Of a stretch of 64,000 nt of DNA, positions 44,286 through 56,642 are shown piece after piece; the first letter of the stretch is position 1; every line of letters starts with the position of its first letter. The DNA comes from Gnetum montanum (Eukaryota > Streptophyta > Gnetopsida > Gnetales > Gnetaceae). The stretch lies in assembly GCA_015680685.1 (NCBI GenBank), contig MNCI01004678.1, positions 991,403-1,055,402 of the forward strand, in the 5' to 3' direction. Under the pieces are notes generated by a model. That model was not told the DNA's origin and did not search any database. It worked only from the letters and a program-made list of their open reading frames with translations. A program made the translations under genes and the position numbers.

Positions 44286-46133
44286 TGATGAATGACAAGG
44301 TCCTCCTACATCCAACCATACAAATCATGAAGCATTTATGCGTGATCCAATCAAATAATGTGAACTCTATAGTTTATGGTGCACTAGTCTCCTAAGTAGT
44401 AAACCTTCCTTTAAGCTCATTCATTGTCTTCCCAACTACACTTGTAATGCACATGGTATGGTTAAGTGTAATCAAGGTATATGATTTTTATTGTTTTATG
44501 TTTTATGTTCTTTGGTGCTTGAAGAGAGAGAGATAAAGTAATTTAATGACTAATTTAATTTAACTAATTCATTGATCTTTAACTAGTCCTAGCATAAGCA
44601 TCCAATCCCACTTTCCATACACGTCATAAACCCACGTATCCACTGCTAGGTTACCAAGCGTTATGCTACTGGGTGCACCAAGCAACAACGTTGCTGGAAT
44701 AACCAAGCAAATACATGCTTACACTCGAAGTAGTCATACTTATGTATTAATCTATTTAGCTTAATTGATTAGAGTCTAATTTAGCTTAATTCAACTTAAT
44801 TAATTGAGTGATGAGATGCGATTTGCATGAGCCGCGATATCGTGTCATCCCCTGTGATGTCGCGTACGCGATATTGCGGTCTGCCGCCAAATCTATAAAT
44901 AAGAGGGGCACTCCCCTTATTTCCCATCCTAGGCTAGAAGTAGGGAAACTTTGGCAGATTGATCACTCCAGAGATAGAATATTTTTCATGTGCCTGTAGT
45001 AGGAGTCCCCAAGTGAACGGATCTTTATTCGAGCAATATTGTACCTGAACGCAAGTTGTGTACGACAATAAAGACGATCTTTGTGGATAAACCTTGTAGT
45101 GCATGGAATAGGATTTATTACTTGTTATTTATTACCTGTTATTTATTACCCTACAGTAGCACGACATGAGTACGACTTAATTACGAGCATTTACGGATGT
45201 GTACGGCTAATCAAGGAATCGGCTGCTCATCGTGATTAGATTCTCTCACCCTCAACTCCTAGAATGCGGAATGAGTACGACTTGATTACGAGCATCTAAG
45301 GGTGTGTACGGCTAGTCAAGGAATGGATGCTCATTACGCTTAGGCTAGTTAAGTGCCTTAGTATGACCACTTCGAGCACATGCGTTATGCATGGTAATCC
45401 CAGTAACGATTAGCATTTGGTAGCCACGGTTGCATAGTTCAGGGTGTGTACGGTAAGTGGGAACGGATGCTGACACTAGTTAATTTAGACTTAGTTCATT
45501 AGTTAGAGTTAGTTAGTTTCTCAACCCTTCACCTCGATAGCATAGGAGAAAAACATAAAAGACTATAAAAATCATATACCTCGGACTTACTTAACCATAC
45601 ACCGTGACAACTACAAGTAAGTCTGGGAAGACAACGAATGATTAACCCCATGTGTTCCATGGGGTGTGTAGGCACTTAGTCTATGAAGTTTGACCGGATC
45701 GTGCGTGCTATGCTCGTTTCGTATGGTTGAGTGTAGGGGTACCTCACCACTCATCATTGAGTATTTAATAAAAACAATGAATGCATAAATAAAACATTTA
45801 AACTATCCAAAATGTTGCAAGGTTTCTCAAGAAGCTCATCTTTATTACCATACACATTGGTGTGGTTCAAGTATAATAATGCTTTAATAAAGATCCATAC
45901 ACTCAATGACTCCTGCTGCAAGCACCCAGGAAAAATATTCTAACTTTCAAATAGATAAACTATAAGATCTCTACTACTACTATAAATCTGATGCCATAAA
46001 TGTGGTTGGTGAGCACATATTTATCAGCAAAAATTAGACCCTACATTGATGGGGCCACATCGATGCATGAAACAATGCATCGATGGGGCCCAGTCAACAA
46101 GGCCTCATCGATGTAGCCAACTGCAACCCATCA
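44286..46133 (-). repeat. Element E 5' LTR, interrupted
   Basis: Minus strand from TGATGGGTTGC at 46133 to TTCATCA at 44286. Split by the solo LTR 44809-45756 plus its TTGAG duplication; the LTR itself is about 895 bp. U3 holds three CATCGATG-type palindromes near 46058-46113. The left LTR aligns on both sides of the interruption (32034-32560 and 32560-32901). Confidence 0.85.
44809..45756 (+). mobile_element. Solo LTR of the TGATGAG superfamily, 948 bp
   Basis: Starts TGATGAGATGCG, ends CACCACTCATCA, flanked by a perfect duplication TTGAG (44804-44808, 45757-45761). Close relative of the solo LTR at 8775: decayed GATATC array at 44828-44880, TATAAATA at 44893, two AGTACGACTT(A/G)ATTACGAGC subrepeats (45170, 45268). 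Inserted plus-strand into the minus-strand LTR of E, so it is younger than E. Confidence 0.93.
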
Positions 46134-46138
46134 CGAGG

Positions 46139-48225
46139 TGATATAAACTTAATAATTCTTATCCTATTCATTACTTATCATTTATAATTAAACTTAAATC
46201 ACTTAGAAGTCCTCATGTTACTCATACATTAACTTATTAAGGTCAATTTACAGAAATAAGCTATTTTATTCTTTCAAATATACAAAAATTTAGCTTAGTT
46301 TTTTGACCCTAAAACCTTATCCAATGAATAGTACTCATTGAGATAATTCCAATGATACCAATTTCATCTCGATTGGAGTTATGATTTGGGAGCTATTAAG
46401 GTTTGAAATTTGCAGAAAAGAGTGCCTTAATGAAATTAAATTTAAAATTTTATAAAGTTAAAAATAAAATTTCATTTCAAAATTTGAAGCCATGATCTAA
46501 ACATATCTCAAAGTCATCAAACCTTAACTCTTGATCATTAGTTAGCTAGCCAAAAAGCCAAATTGCTTGGTTACTTTAAAGTTAAGGATATAATGCATAT
46601 ATAAATATAAAATTTTAATTAAAGGAAAATATTAAAAAAAAAAATTTTTTGTAGCCACATAAGGTTGTAAAGGGGTAGTGCAATCCCATGGTCACATCAC
46701 ATAATGCTATTCTTTGACCCTTCAACACATGTCCACTAGCGTTGTTCTTCCCTATTTGCTATCTTAACTATGCATCTACACCTATTGTTGCTACACATTG
46801 AAGCACATAAAAACCTTCCTTGCCATGCCACCTTGCTCATCATCCCACCACCTTTTGCAGACCATGCTTACTTGTCACTCACTTATTGTTGTTATGAACA
46901 TCACACCTATGCCTCTAGTGCATCACCTACCTACATCTTATTACCAATTACACCTACTTGAAATCCACACTATTGGAAATTTTAGCATTGTCTACATTTT
47001 GTAGAGATATAGACTAATGATGTCCATGGACACTAGTAGCATTAGTTTTCTATAACTCTCTTAACATTTATGAACATTGGTTATCTGTACCTCTTGTGAT
47101 GCTCATAGAGATTAGTGTTTTGCATCTTGTAGTGTAAGAAAAAATTGAATTTCAAAATTAAAATTCAAATATGAGGTTCTATTCAAATTTGATCAACTAA
47201 GTTAAATAGGTTGATTAGTACTAGTTGAGATAAAAATCATAAAGTTAAGCATGCTAGTCCCAAATTAGTACTAGGATGGATAACCTCTAGGAAAATCTTG
47301 AAACTTATGACTAAATTTTAAACTTCAGAAACCTATAACTTTTGATTCTAGAAGCTTTTTTTTGGTAAACAAACAATTATTTCTCATAGATTTTGATCTC
47401 CCAACCATAATGGTAAATTCATTTTCACTATTTGAGACTATAAAAATTAGTTTTTAATCCTTGTCTTTAAATTGTGCCTTCAGGGCCTTAGAAGCTCCAT
47501 TTATCTTAACTTTAGTAGTTAATGTTCATTTATAACATATAAATAGTTCTTCCTAATATTTTTTAGCCTTCTGAATCTAGTGGTAATGCTGGATTTATCT
47601 TTTAAGTAGCTAACAATTAAAATATAATTTAAGTCGTGCCTTAGTAAGTGCGTAACCTAAATGAACTAACCAAGCTTAACAATCTAATGGTTATAACTAA
47701 TAGTCTGACCCTTTATTGCCATCTTAGGTCTTAAGATTAAGTAATTAAATTATGCATAGTTAGATCTATGCCTAATAAGGAGCTATCTTAGTAGATCCTA
47801 AAATAACCCATTCCATAGTCCAAGCTCTCGTAAACCAAAATAAAGCCCATTTAAATAAGAAAATAAAAGCAGATGCTTTATTATTGCTTATGGAAAAGAG
47901 AACAAAGCATACAAGAAGCATAAAAATTCCAAGGATAAACAAGTAATCTAATAAAATCCTCACTTCATACTCAAAGAAAGGAAATCCACTCAAGAGAACT
48001 CAAGGAGTACTCACAAGTCTTTCAATAATGAACTCTCTTCTCACACTTTCTTTTCTCTTACCCAAACTTAGGTCTTTAATCATATAATTATATAATTGAT
48101 GATAATGTTTCTAATTATTTTAAGACTATCATTGATTGCATGTTTAATCAAAGATGACTATTTGAAATAGATCTAAGTTCTTATCGATTCACCCTATTCA
48201 ACTCCATCTAAGGTGCAACTCTTTC
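46139..48225. other. AT-rich non-coding DNA; right part probably the copia G 5' LTR
   Basis: No recognised protein; frames such as 46770-46961 are low-complexity. The position before the copia PBS implies that the last several hundred bases are the 5' LTR of G, ending near CTCTTTCA at 48225, but the left LTR end was not found. Confidence 0.45.
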
Positions 48226-48235
48226 AATCCATAAG

Positions 48236-48247
48236 TGGTATTAGAGC
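48236..48247 (+). other. Primer binding site of copia element G, initiator tRNA-Met type
   Basis: TGGTATTAGAGC, one transition from TGGTATCAGAGC, the standard Ty1/copia PBS complementary to initiator tRNA-Met. Confidence 0.85.
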
Positions 48248-48299
48248 AAAGTTTCCTGATCTATGAATTAACATCCATCAAGTGGGGTTTATGTTTTTG

Positions 48300-51065
48300 G
48301 TGTAATATCTATTTTAGGTGCACAATTTGCGCATAAGCCTTTTTATTTTGATGGATCCAATTACAATTAGTGAAAAAATAGGATGAGATATTTTGTGTAA
48401 TCATTGGATTTTGAAATTTGATCATTCATGAAGCAAGGATATATAGATTTGATAGAGATTCATACTATCACCAACAAAAATTCCTACACAAGATCAACAG
48501 TGAAATCATCATGGATAGAAACAAAAAGAAAAGTTTAGTTTGGTAATGCTAAAGCTATGAATGTCTTGTATTGTGCTCTATTTCTTGAAGACTTCAATCA
48601 CATTATGTGTTGAAAGATAGGAAAGGAAATTTGGAACATTTTGGAATCAACCCATGAAGGTATCACCTCAGTCAAGTAATCAAAAGCTAAGATCCTTAAC
48701 CATAAATTTGTTCATCTTAAGATGGAGTAAGAAACAATAAAGGAGTATTTTTTCTAAGTTACTAAGATTTCAAATGCTCTAAAAAGAATTAGAGTAGAGT
48801 GCCCTAACTCCATGATTTATCAAAAGGTTTTGGAAAGCTTTCCACAAAGATTCCATGCTAAAGTTACAACCATTTGAAAGTAAGAGATACCTAAAACCAT
48901 GAAAGTGGATGAAATCCAAGGTAACTTGAAGGCCTATGAACTATCCTTGGAGAATGATTAAGACATCAAGTCTACTAAGAACATTACCTTAAACACCTTC
49001 AATGATGCAAAGGAAGATGGCTCTAAGACTTAAATGAGGAAGATCTTGTTCTTCTTACTAAGAAGTTTAATAAAATTTTCATGAAGAAAATGAAAGGGAA
49101 GGCATCTTAATGCAATGACAAAAGAGGTAATAAAAAGAATGAAATTCAATGTTATCATTATTATGGATATGATCATTTTTCTTCAAAATGTTGTACTATA
49201 AAACATAAAAGGGGAGCTACTCAAAATGCAAAAGGGGAAAAGGCTTTCACATGTGCATGAGATGAAGATGAGATTTTCACATTTAAAGCTGACATTAAAG
49301 AATGCAAGTTAGTGCTCATGATGGCTCAAGAAGAAAATGATGAAGATCCTCAATATGATTCTGAAGAGGATAAAAATGAAAGGTATGAACTATTTCTTGT
49401 TGCTTTTAAAAAATTTGCAAAAGATTAGCATCAAAATGAAAAGTAAGTTTCATGAACAAGAGTTGAAAGTAGAAGAATATGCTAAGACTACAATTAGCAA
49501 AATTTGTGATAATTGCAAGATATGGGAAAATAAAATTTATGAATATGAGAAAAGCCTCAATGAAAAAAGAGAAAAGATCAAAGCCCTTTCATGCAGTCTT
49601 ACTTTATCTCAATTATTTTTCAGAGATCAAGCTTAAGAATATAGAAGATTTGAGAAAAGCTCTTGAGAAGTTTGTCAAGGGATGTGATACACTTGACATA
49701 ATAATGAAAAGCTTGAGGAAACCTACTGATAGAATGATATTTGGATATCATGCTTTATAGAAAAATTAAAAGAGACTAAGTGGAATTATTTTCCAAGGTA
49801 TGAAATCATTGCTTGTAATGCTAAAATTCAATGTCATTATTTCAAAATTTTTGATCATATGAAATATCAATGGAAGAAGCTACTAGACAAGTGGTCTCAA
49901 GATACTAACATGAATAGGTCAAGCACATTTTGAGCTTCAAGATTAAGGGTTAAAGAGATGTGTGTCCATAGATGTGAAAATCACATGGAATGCATGACCA
50001 CCACATCTATATAAAAGGGAAAAAACCATTTGATACTTGAATAGTTGACGCTTTCATTACATGATAGGTGACAAGAATAAATTCTTAAATTTGGATCAAT
50101 TCAATGATGGTGTGGTGATCTTTGAAGATAATGAAAATGATCTTATTAAAGGTAAAAGTACTGTAGAAGGTAAATCTTTACCAAAATTGACAATGCTTAC
50201 TATATTAATGGTTTGGAACATGATTTGCTTAGCATTAGTCAATTATGTGACAATGGTAAAGAAGTTGTATTTAAACTAGATCATTACATTATTAAAGATC
50301 TTACGACTAATGAGGTAAGTTTTGTTGGAAAGGTACCTAGAAATATTTACATCTTTAACAATCACGATTTTTCTAACTTTGATATCAATGCTTATTGAGG
50401 AAATTAGAGGATAATTAGCTTTGGCATAGAAGATTAGCTTAATTGAATTTTGAAAGTATGTCAAAGCTTTCCAATAAAAATATTATAGAAGGATTACTAC
50501 AAATCTAGAGTAAGAAACAGAAGCTTTGTGAAACTTGTCAAAAAGGTAAGCACAATGATTTTTCTTTTAAGCAAAAAAATGAGATTACTACTATCATGCC
50601 TTTGGAATTATTACATATGGATTTAGCTAGTCCCTTAAAGACCACTACCATTAGAGGTAAATGGTATTTCATGATTGTTGCTGAGGATTTTTCTCGAGAT
50701 ACATGGATATACCTACTAATCCACAAGGATGAATCTTTTAATGACTTCAAACAATTTTCAAAGCAATCATGGAGGAGAATTTGAAAGCCATCAATTTGAT
50801 GATTTTTTCAATAGTGAAGGAATGAGTCATCAATTTGTTGTGCAAAGAACATCATAGCAAAATGGAGTTGTAGAAAGAAGAAATAGTGTACTTTAAGAAA
50901 TAAGAACCATGCTACATGAGAGAGATCTTTCAAAGTATTTTTGTAGAGAACCTATTGACACTACTTTCTACTTGACATATTAAATCTTGATCAAATATCA
51001 TATTGCTAAGACAGTATATGAGCTATACCATGGTAAGAAATCCAAGGTAAGCTATTTTAAAGCTT
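48300..51065 (+). pseudogene. Ty1/copia element G: gag and pol up to integrase (decayed, truncated)
   Basis: gag starts near 48320, with F-Y-F-D-G-S-N-Y at 48340, then K-N-R-M-R-Y-F and S-F-M-K-Q-G-Y. The zinc knuckle at 49149-49190 reads C-Y-H-Y-Y-G-Y-D-H-F-S-S-K-C, with the second Cys changed to Tyr. A coiled, Lys/Glu-rich segment follows (49330-49740). Near 50045 the protease site is damaged by a small deletion before H-Y-M-I-G-D. GAG-pre-integrase (50200-50560) has L-L-S-I-S-Q-L-C and C-E-T-C-Q-K-G-K. Integrase (50580-51060) has H-M-D-L-A-S-P, F-S-R-D-T-W and Q-N-G-V-V-E-R-R-N. The frame breaks at about 51065 where H begins; RT and RNase H are not in the window. Stops throughout. Confidence 0.88.
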
Positions 51066-52930
51066 CATGAATTTGCTCTATGAATGAGCTTACATGGAAG
51101 AGAAACTTTGTAGAACCATTTTTGAGCTCCTCAAAAGCTGATGTGGCAGAATTGCTTTGTAGAGCTATTTTTTGGTTCTATGAACCTGTAGCTACATGAA
51201 TGCTAACATGGAAGAGCTTGACATGGTAGTTGGTGATGTTGTAGATGCTAATGTCGTAAATGAAGTGTGTTTGCTCTAGATGAAAATATGTGCTTCATCC
51301 AGATATTGACATAGCAAAGCTAACTCATAGAACAGAAATTTGATTCTATAAACTCCATCTATAGGTTGATGTAGAAGAACCATTTTTTGGCTCTATAAGC
51401 TTCCTCTACAAGTTGACATGGAAGAGCTATGACATAGCTCATAGAGCTTCTTCATAAAATTGAATTTTGGTTCTACGAAGGTAAGCTATCTTGATAGCTT
51501 ATGTGGTAGAACTTCTTTGTAGAGCCATTATTAAACTCTACAAACATCTTCTATAAGCTTATGTGAAAGATGAAATCAACTAGAATGGCTATTTGTTATT
51601 TCATCTAGATGAAAAATCATCATTCTTCCTAAAGTCATGTTATAGCTAAAGGTTGAAGAGCTAATACGACAGATTGTTTTATGTGCTTGTTTGTAGAACT
51701 ACCTTTTGATTCTACACAAAGCTTAACTTTAGGCCTTCTCCTTGATGTGATGATGTGGTACATAGAATCATCTTGTAAGGAAAATTCCTAGCTTTACTAA
51801 GCTTCCATTTTAGGGTGCTGATTTGGTAGAACCATTCCACTATTTCTTGTAGAATTAAGTTTTGGTTCTACAAGCCCACCTCATGGCTTACGTGGTAGAT
51901 GGAACATAAGTGTTTGATTTCTTTATTCATAGAGCTATGACTTTTTAGTTCTATGAATCCAACTTCCATAAGAGCTAACATGGCAAGGTTGTTCTAAATC
52001 TTCTTTTCAAAACTAATTTTTTTATCTTTACGAATTGATTAACTATTCCAAATCTCATGTTGTAAAACTAATCAAATATTTTCTTTGTAGAGCCATCTAC
52101 TCATTCTATGATCCATCTATAAATTCATAGAGCTTAATCTAGTAATAATTACTTCTCCTTGTTGACCAAAAAACCAAGTTTTTTACTCTACTAATTCATG
52201 TGGCAAAATCATTGTTTAAAACCAAGCTCTTTTTCTTCAAGGTGAGGGCTAACCTTATTGCTTAACTATTTGTTCTAATGCTTATTGCCATGAAACTAGT
52301 TCTTAAGTCTTGCAATTCCATTTTAAAAGTGCTTGCCTTACTTTTAACTTAGGGAAATATGTATCCAAGCTTTAACTGGTTCATAGAATCTATTACGAAT
52401 GTTTAATTGAATGAATCTACACAGTAACTTATTTAACTTGAAAGCCCTAAATTTTTTGATTTGTGAACAATAAATGAAAATCCTTAGAAAGGTAGGCTTA
52501 GGTGTAAGAATCTTATTCTACAAATGCACTTCATCTCAAGGCCCTTAATATAAATCATCTTAATTATTTCTCATTAGTTCAAATCCCTTATCATGAGATG
52601 TTATTCTATAAATGAAACCTATCCTTTGCTCCAAAAATGCTGCCATGAATTATGTGAGTTCAAAGCAATCTTCCATTAAACATTCCTTTAACCATTTATT
52701 CTTCCTTTTTTTTTTCAAAACTTGCTTTTCTTTGAAGGTGTCATAATGAAAATTAAACCTATAATTTTAATCCTAAACTATTCTATGCCTATGATCAATT
52801 GTTGCATTAACAATTTTCCCTAAAGAACAAACCTTTTAATGCAACATTTATGTAAATTCACAGAGAGCTAAATAGAAGTTGAAATATGTTTGCAAGGAAA
52901 ATCCCTGTAGCTTAAGGCTAATAGTGATGA
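51066..52930 (-). repeat. Element H left long repeat (probable 3' LTR)
   Basis: 51066-52690 aligns as a direct repeat with 55009-56642, starting AATTTGCTCTATGAATGAGC in both. It is made of diverged subrepeats around TTTGTAGAGCCATTTTTTGGTTCTA and GCTNACATGGAAGAGC, about 60-100 bp apart. The right limit (about 52930) is estimated, because the other copy is cut there by element D. The left end lacks about 320 bp present in the other copy. No TSD was found. Confidence 0.65.
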
Positions 52931-52984
52931 AAAAAAAACCCCAACCCTAATATCATGAAAACAAAATGTTAAAGGAAAGCTAGT

Positions 52985-54675
52985 GAAGAGGGTGACATTG
53001 TACAGTAATCATTACTTTCCTTAGAACTTTATGTTGAAAGACTCCATCATAATCTAGTTCAATAGTAACTTGAGCCAGTACTATGGCTTGTGTTTCTTTG
53101 CCTCAATCTTAATCTTCCTTGGATTTAGTAGAACCAGTATCTTCTTTTGGCTCCTCTTCTTCTTCTAGTTCATTTTCAAAACTTTCAAACCTTTCTTTAG
53201 TTTTATTCTTAGGTTGATTCACTAATATATCTTCATAATTGAAGACCTAATTTTGACTTTCTTTGGAATAGTTTTCTCTTAATAAGAGGTTAGAGCACTT
53301 TGGAAATTTGTTTCACCGAAGAACATATATTGATTTTCCAGTCATGAAAGATGAGAATTCATTTGTAAGCCATGACAAGAATGGGTTATTATGCCCTTTA
53401 CACATGTTCTAGAAAACATTTGAATAAATATGTGATAAAGGGTTGAGCTCTCATGTTGACACTCTTTAGACTTGTGAACAATCTTATTCTCATGGTGGGC
53501 CTTAATTTGACAACCATGATATGCTTATGGATTTTATAGCTTAGCTTTAGCCTTGCTATATAGTTCAAATTTGTAACAAAAAACTATATACATATTTACA
53601 ATCTTGTCAATCATTCTTGAGTAGTTTAGTGGTTTCTCGAAATAATGCTTCAGATGAAGGGCATTGAACAGATAGCTTAACACCTATCCATTTAGTGAAG
53701 CATGCTTAAACATATTTTTAGTCACTTATTTCTTAATCAACAAAGGTCTAATCCATTTGCCTAAAAGTTTGTTAACTTTATCTTTCTTATTAACTTTCAA
53801 TAACAAGACTAAGTCTCCTTTTCTAAATGACTTCTTTCTTGCTTAGTGATCAAACCATCCTTTTAAAAATGCTACATTATGTAGGAGCTTATCTTGGGTC
53901 TCATCAATGTTAGCTTTCCTCTTTAACAATAACAACATCAGAGCACTTTCCTTGTCCAATTGTGGGCTATAATTTTTAATAAATTTTGTTGTTGAGGACA
54001 CAATTGTATTAGTTATATAAGTATTAAACCCATAAACTAAGATGAATGATGATGTCCCTATAGATTTCTTTATTCTAATACTATATGTCCATAAGGCTCC
54101 TTATTTCCCACATTGTTAACTATGGAATGCTTAATTTGTGAGATGAGCTTCTTATTTGTAGATTTGGCCAGACCTTTCCTTTACAAATAGAAGTTTGAAG
54201 ATGAATAGAAAAAGATTAATTTTTCTAAGGTGAACCTTACAAATCAACTAACTAAAAAGTTGTGTCATTATCAATTACTAACGATTCTAGCATCCCAAAG
54301 CGATTTACGATGCATTGTTCAAGAAACTTGATTACGTCATAAGATGTTTCTCTTCTTAATCCTTTGGCTTCTAGCCACTTCGTGAAATAATTAGTTATTA
54401 TCAAAATGAATTTATTTCTTTCTTTAGTTCTACTTCATTGCTTGGACGAAACTAGTTTTGAAATAAGCTACAAACTCTCTGAAACTTAATGTTAAATTCT
54501 CTTAATGATTCCTTCTTTTTCTATTTCATTTAAACTAGGCCACTGTATAAAAAATGTTGCTTGATTTGATTACCAAATTTGGCTATAAATAATTTTTTTA
54601 TATCATTCCAACTAGCAATACTATTGTTAGGCAAGTTTGAGTGCCAAATCTGGGCCATGTCTTGAGGTTTTCTAC
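52985..54675 (-). pseudogene. Element H: gag fragment joined directly to integrase (deletion derivative)
   Basis: Minus strand. 54675-54421 is a gag core with S-W-N-D-I-K-K-L-F-I-A-K-F-G-N and E-F-N-I-K-F-Q-R-V. From about 54420 it passes without a gap into an integrase core with N-Y-F-T-K-W-L-E-A and C-I-V-N-R-F-G-M. The integrase C-terminal domain follows, with F-R-K-G-D-L-V-L-L and L-G-K-W-I-R-P (GPY/F type, near 53830-53740). The tail at 53220-53100 is acidic (E-L-E-E-E-E-E-P-K-E-D). Protease, RT and RNase H are absent. Flanked by the two long repeats, it is probably a non-autonomous internally deleted copy. Confidence 0.75.
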
Positions 54676-54679
54676 AAAC

Positions 54680-56642
54680 AAGCTCTATGAACCTCTTTTA
54701 CAAGCTGATGTAGTTTGAAAATGATATGGCTTGTAGGGTTATTTTTCTACTTCTATATAGAGCCTGATTTCTAGCTCTACAAACTAGTGGTATATTGCTC
54801 TTTTTAGATGCTAACATGGTGGATTTGAAAATGAGTTTGTTTATAGAGCCATTTTTTGGTTCTACAAACTTCAACTACTTGAATGTTGCCATAGCAGCGC
54901 ATGTTGTAAGATTTTTCATAGGATGAAGTTTCACCTTTATAACTTGATTCTATAGCTAATGTTATAGAAGCATTTCCACTCTTGCTCATAGAGCCATTGT
55001 AAAGATTTAAAATTTGCTCTATGAATGAGCTTACATGGAAGAGTGACTTTGTAGATCCATTTTTGAGCTCCTTGAAAGCTAACATGGCAAAATCACTTTG
55101 TAGAGTCATGTTTTGATTCTATGAACCTATAGCTAGACGAATGTTGCTGTAGAAGAGCTTGACATGGCAATTGTTGACATTATAGATGCTGATTTCATAG
55201 ATGAAGCATGTTTGCTCTAGATGAAAAAATGCACTTCATCTAGATACTGAGATGGCATATGCTGATATGGCAAAGCTCAATCATAGAATGGAAATTTAGT
55301 TCTATGAACTCAAGCAATTAGCTAATGTGGAAGAACCATTTCATAGAGTAATTTTTTAGTTCTGCAAGCTTCCTCTACAAGGTGACATGGAAGAGCTATG
55401 ACATAGCTCGTAGAACTTCTTTATAGAACTAAATTTTGGTTCTATGAAGGCAATCTATCTTGAAAGCTTACATGGTAGAACTTCTTTGTAAAGCCACTAT
55501 TATGCTCTATGAAACTCTTCTACAAGCTAACTTGGAAGATGAAAAGAACAAGAATAGCTATTTGTTCTTTCATCTAGATGGAAAATCACCATTCTTTTTG
55601 AAGCAATGTAATAGTTTAAGGTTAAAGAGATGACATGCCAGATTGTTTTATGCACTTGTTTGTAGAGCTACATTTTAACTCTACATAAAGCTTAACTTTA
55701 GGTCATCTCCTCAATGTGATGATGTGGCACATTGAACCATTTTGTAAGGCCAATTATTGACTCTATTGAGCTCCCTTTTTAGGATTCCACGCTTATAGAA
55801 CCAAATTTTGGTTCTATAAGCCCACCACATGGCTTACATGATAGAACAAAAATAAGCATTTGATTTATTTATTCATATAGCTATGACTTTTCAGTTATAT
55901 GAACCCAACTTCCATAAGAGCTAACATGGCAAGGTTATTCTAAAGCTTCTTTTCAAAATTAATTTTTTAGCTTTATGAATTGATTGACTATGCCAAAGCT
56001 CACATGGTAGAACTGATCAAATATTTTTTTTGTAGAGTGACCTACTCATTGTATGATTCATCTCTAAATTCGTAGAGATTAATCTAGTAATAATCACTTC
56101 TCCTTGTTTGCCAAAAAAAAAAAAATCAAGTTTCTTGCTCTACTAAATGATGTGGAAAAATCACTATTTAAAACCAAGCTCATTCTCTTCAAGGGGAAGA
56201 ATTCTGTTGTTGCTTAACTAATTGTTCTAATGTTTGTAACCATGAAACTAGTTCTTACATCCTACAATTCCATTATAAAAGTGCTCAACTTACTCATAGC
56301 TTAGGGAAATATGAATCGAAGCTTTAATTGATCCACAAGCTCTATTACTAATACCAAATTAATTGAATCTATGCAACACCTTACTTGACTTGAAAGCCCT
56401 AGCTTTTTCAATTTGTGAATAACAAACGAAAATCCTTAAAAAGGTAGGCTTAGCTCCAAGAATCTTTTTTTGCAAATGCATTGCATCTCAAGGCCCTTAA
56501 TATAAAACCATCGTAACAATTTTTTGATAGTTTAAACCCCTTGTAATGAGATTTTATTCTATACTTGAAACCTATCCTTTACTCTTGAAATGTAACCAAG
56601 AATTACACGAGTTCAAAGTAGTCTTTTATTAAACATGTCTTT
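54680..56642 (-). repeat. Element H right long repeat (probable 5' LTR), cut by D
   Basis: Direct repeat of 51066-52690 with about 320 bp more on its left. Many TTGGTTCTA(T/C) motifs; 55797-55821 is a near-perfect palindrome around AACCAAATTTTGGTT. It ends where the D LTR starts at 56643. Confidence 0.7.

Larger units (their letters stand above)
32034..46133 (-). mobile_element. Element E: gypsy element with gag-pol and extra 3' ORF
   Basis: Minus-strand element: right (5') LTR 44286-46133, left (3') LTR 32034-32901, PBS at 44267, gag 44133-41640, pol 41600-38030, promoter-like block 36540-36460, 3' ORF 36023-33136, polypurine tract 32913-32902. Flanks are CAAGG (32029-32033) and CGAGG (46134-46138), a duplication differing by one transition. 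Its right LTR is split by a solo LTR (44809-45756). Without that insertion the element is about 13.1 kb. Protease D-L-G region, tRNA-Asp PBS and 3' ORF position suggest the Athila/Tat side of gypsy. Confidence 0.9.

Noticed and set aside
46770-47004. Overlapping plus-strand frames of 63 and 68 codons
   Set aside because: Low-complexity Leu/His/Pro/Tyr composition, two frames open at once, no recognisable similarity.
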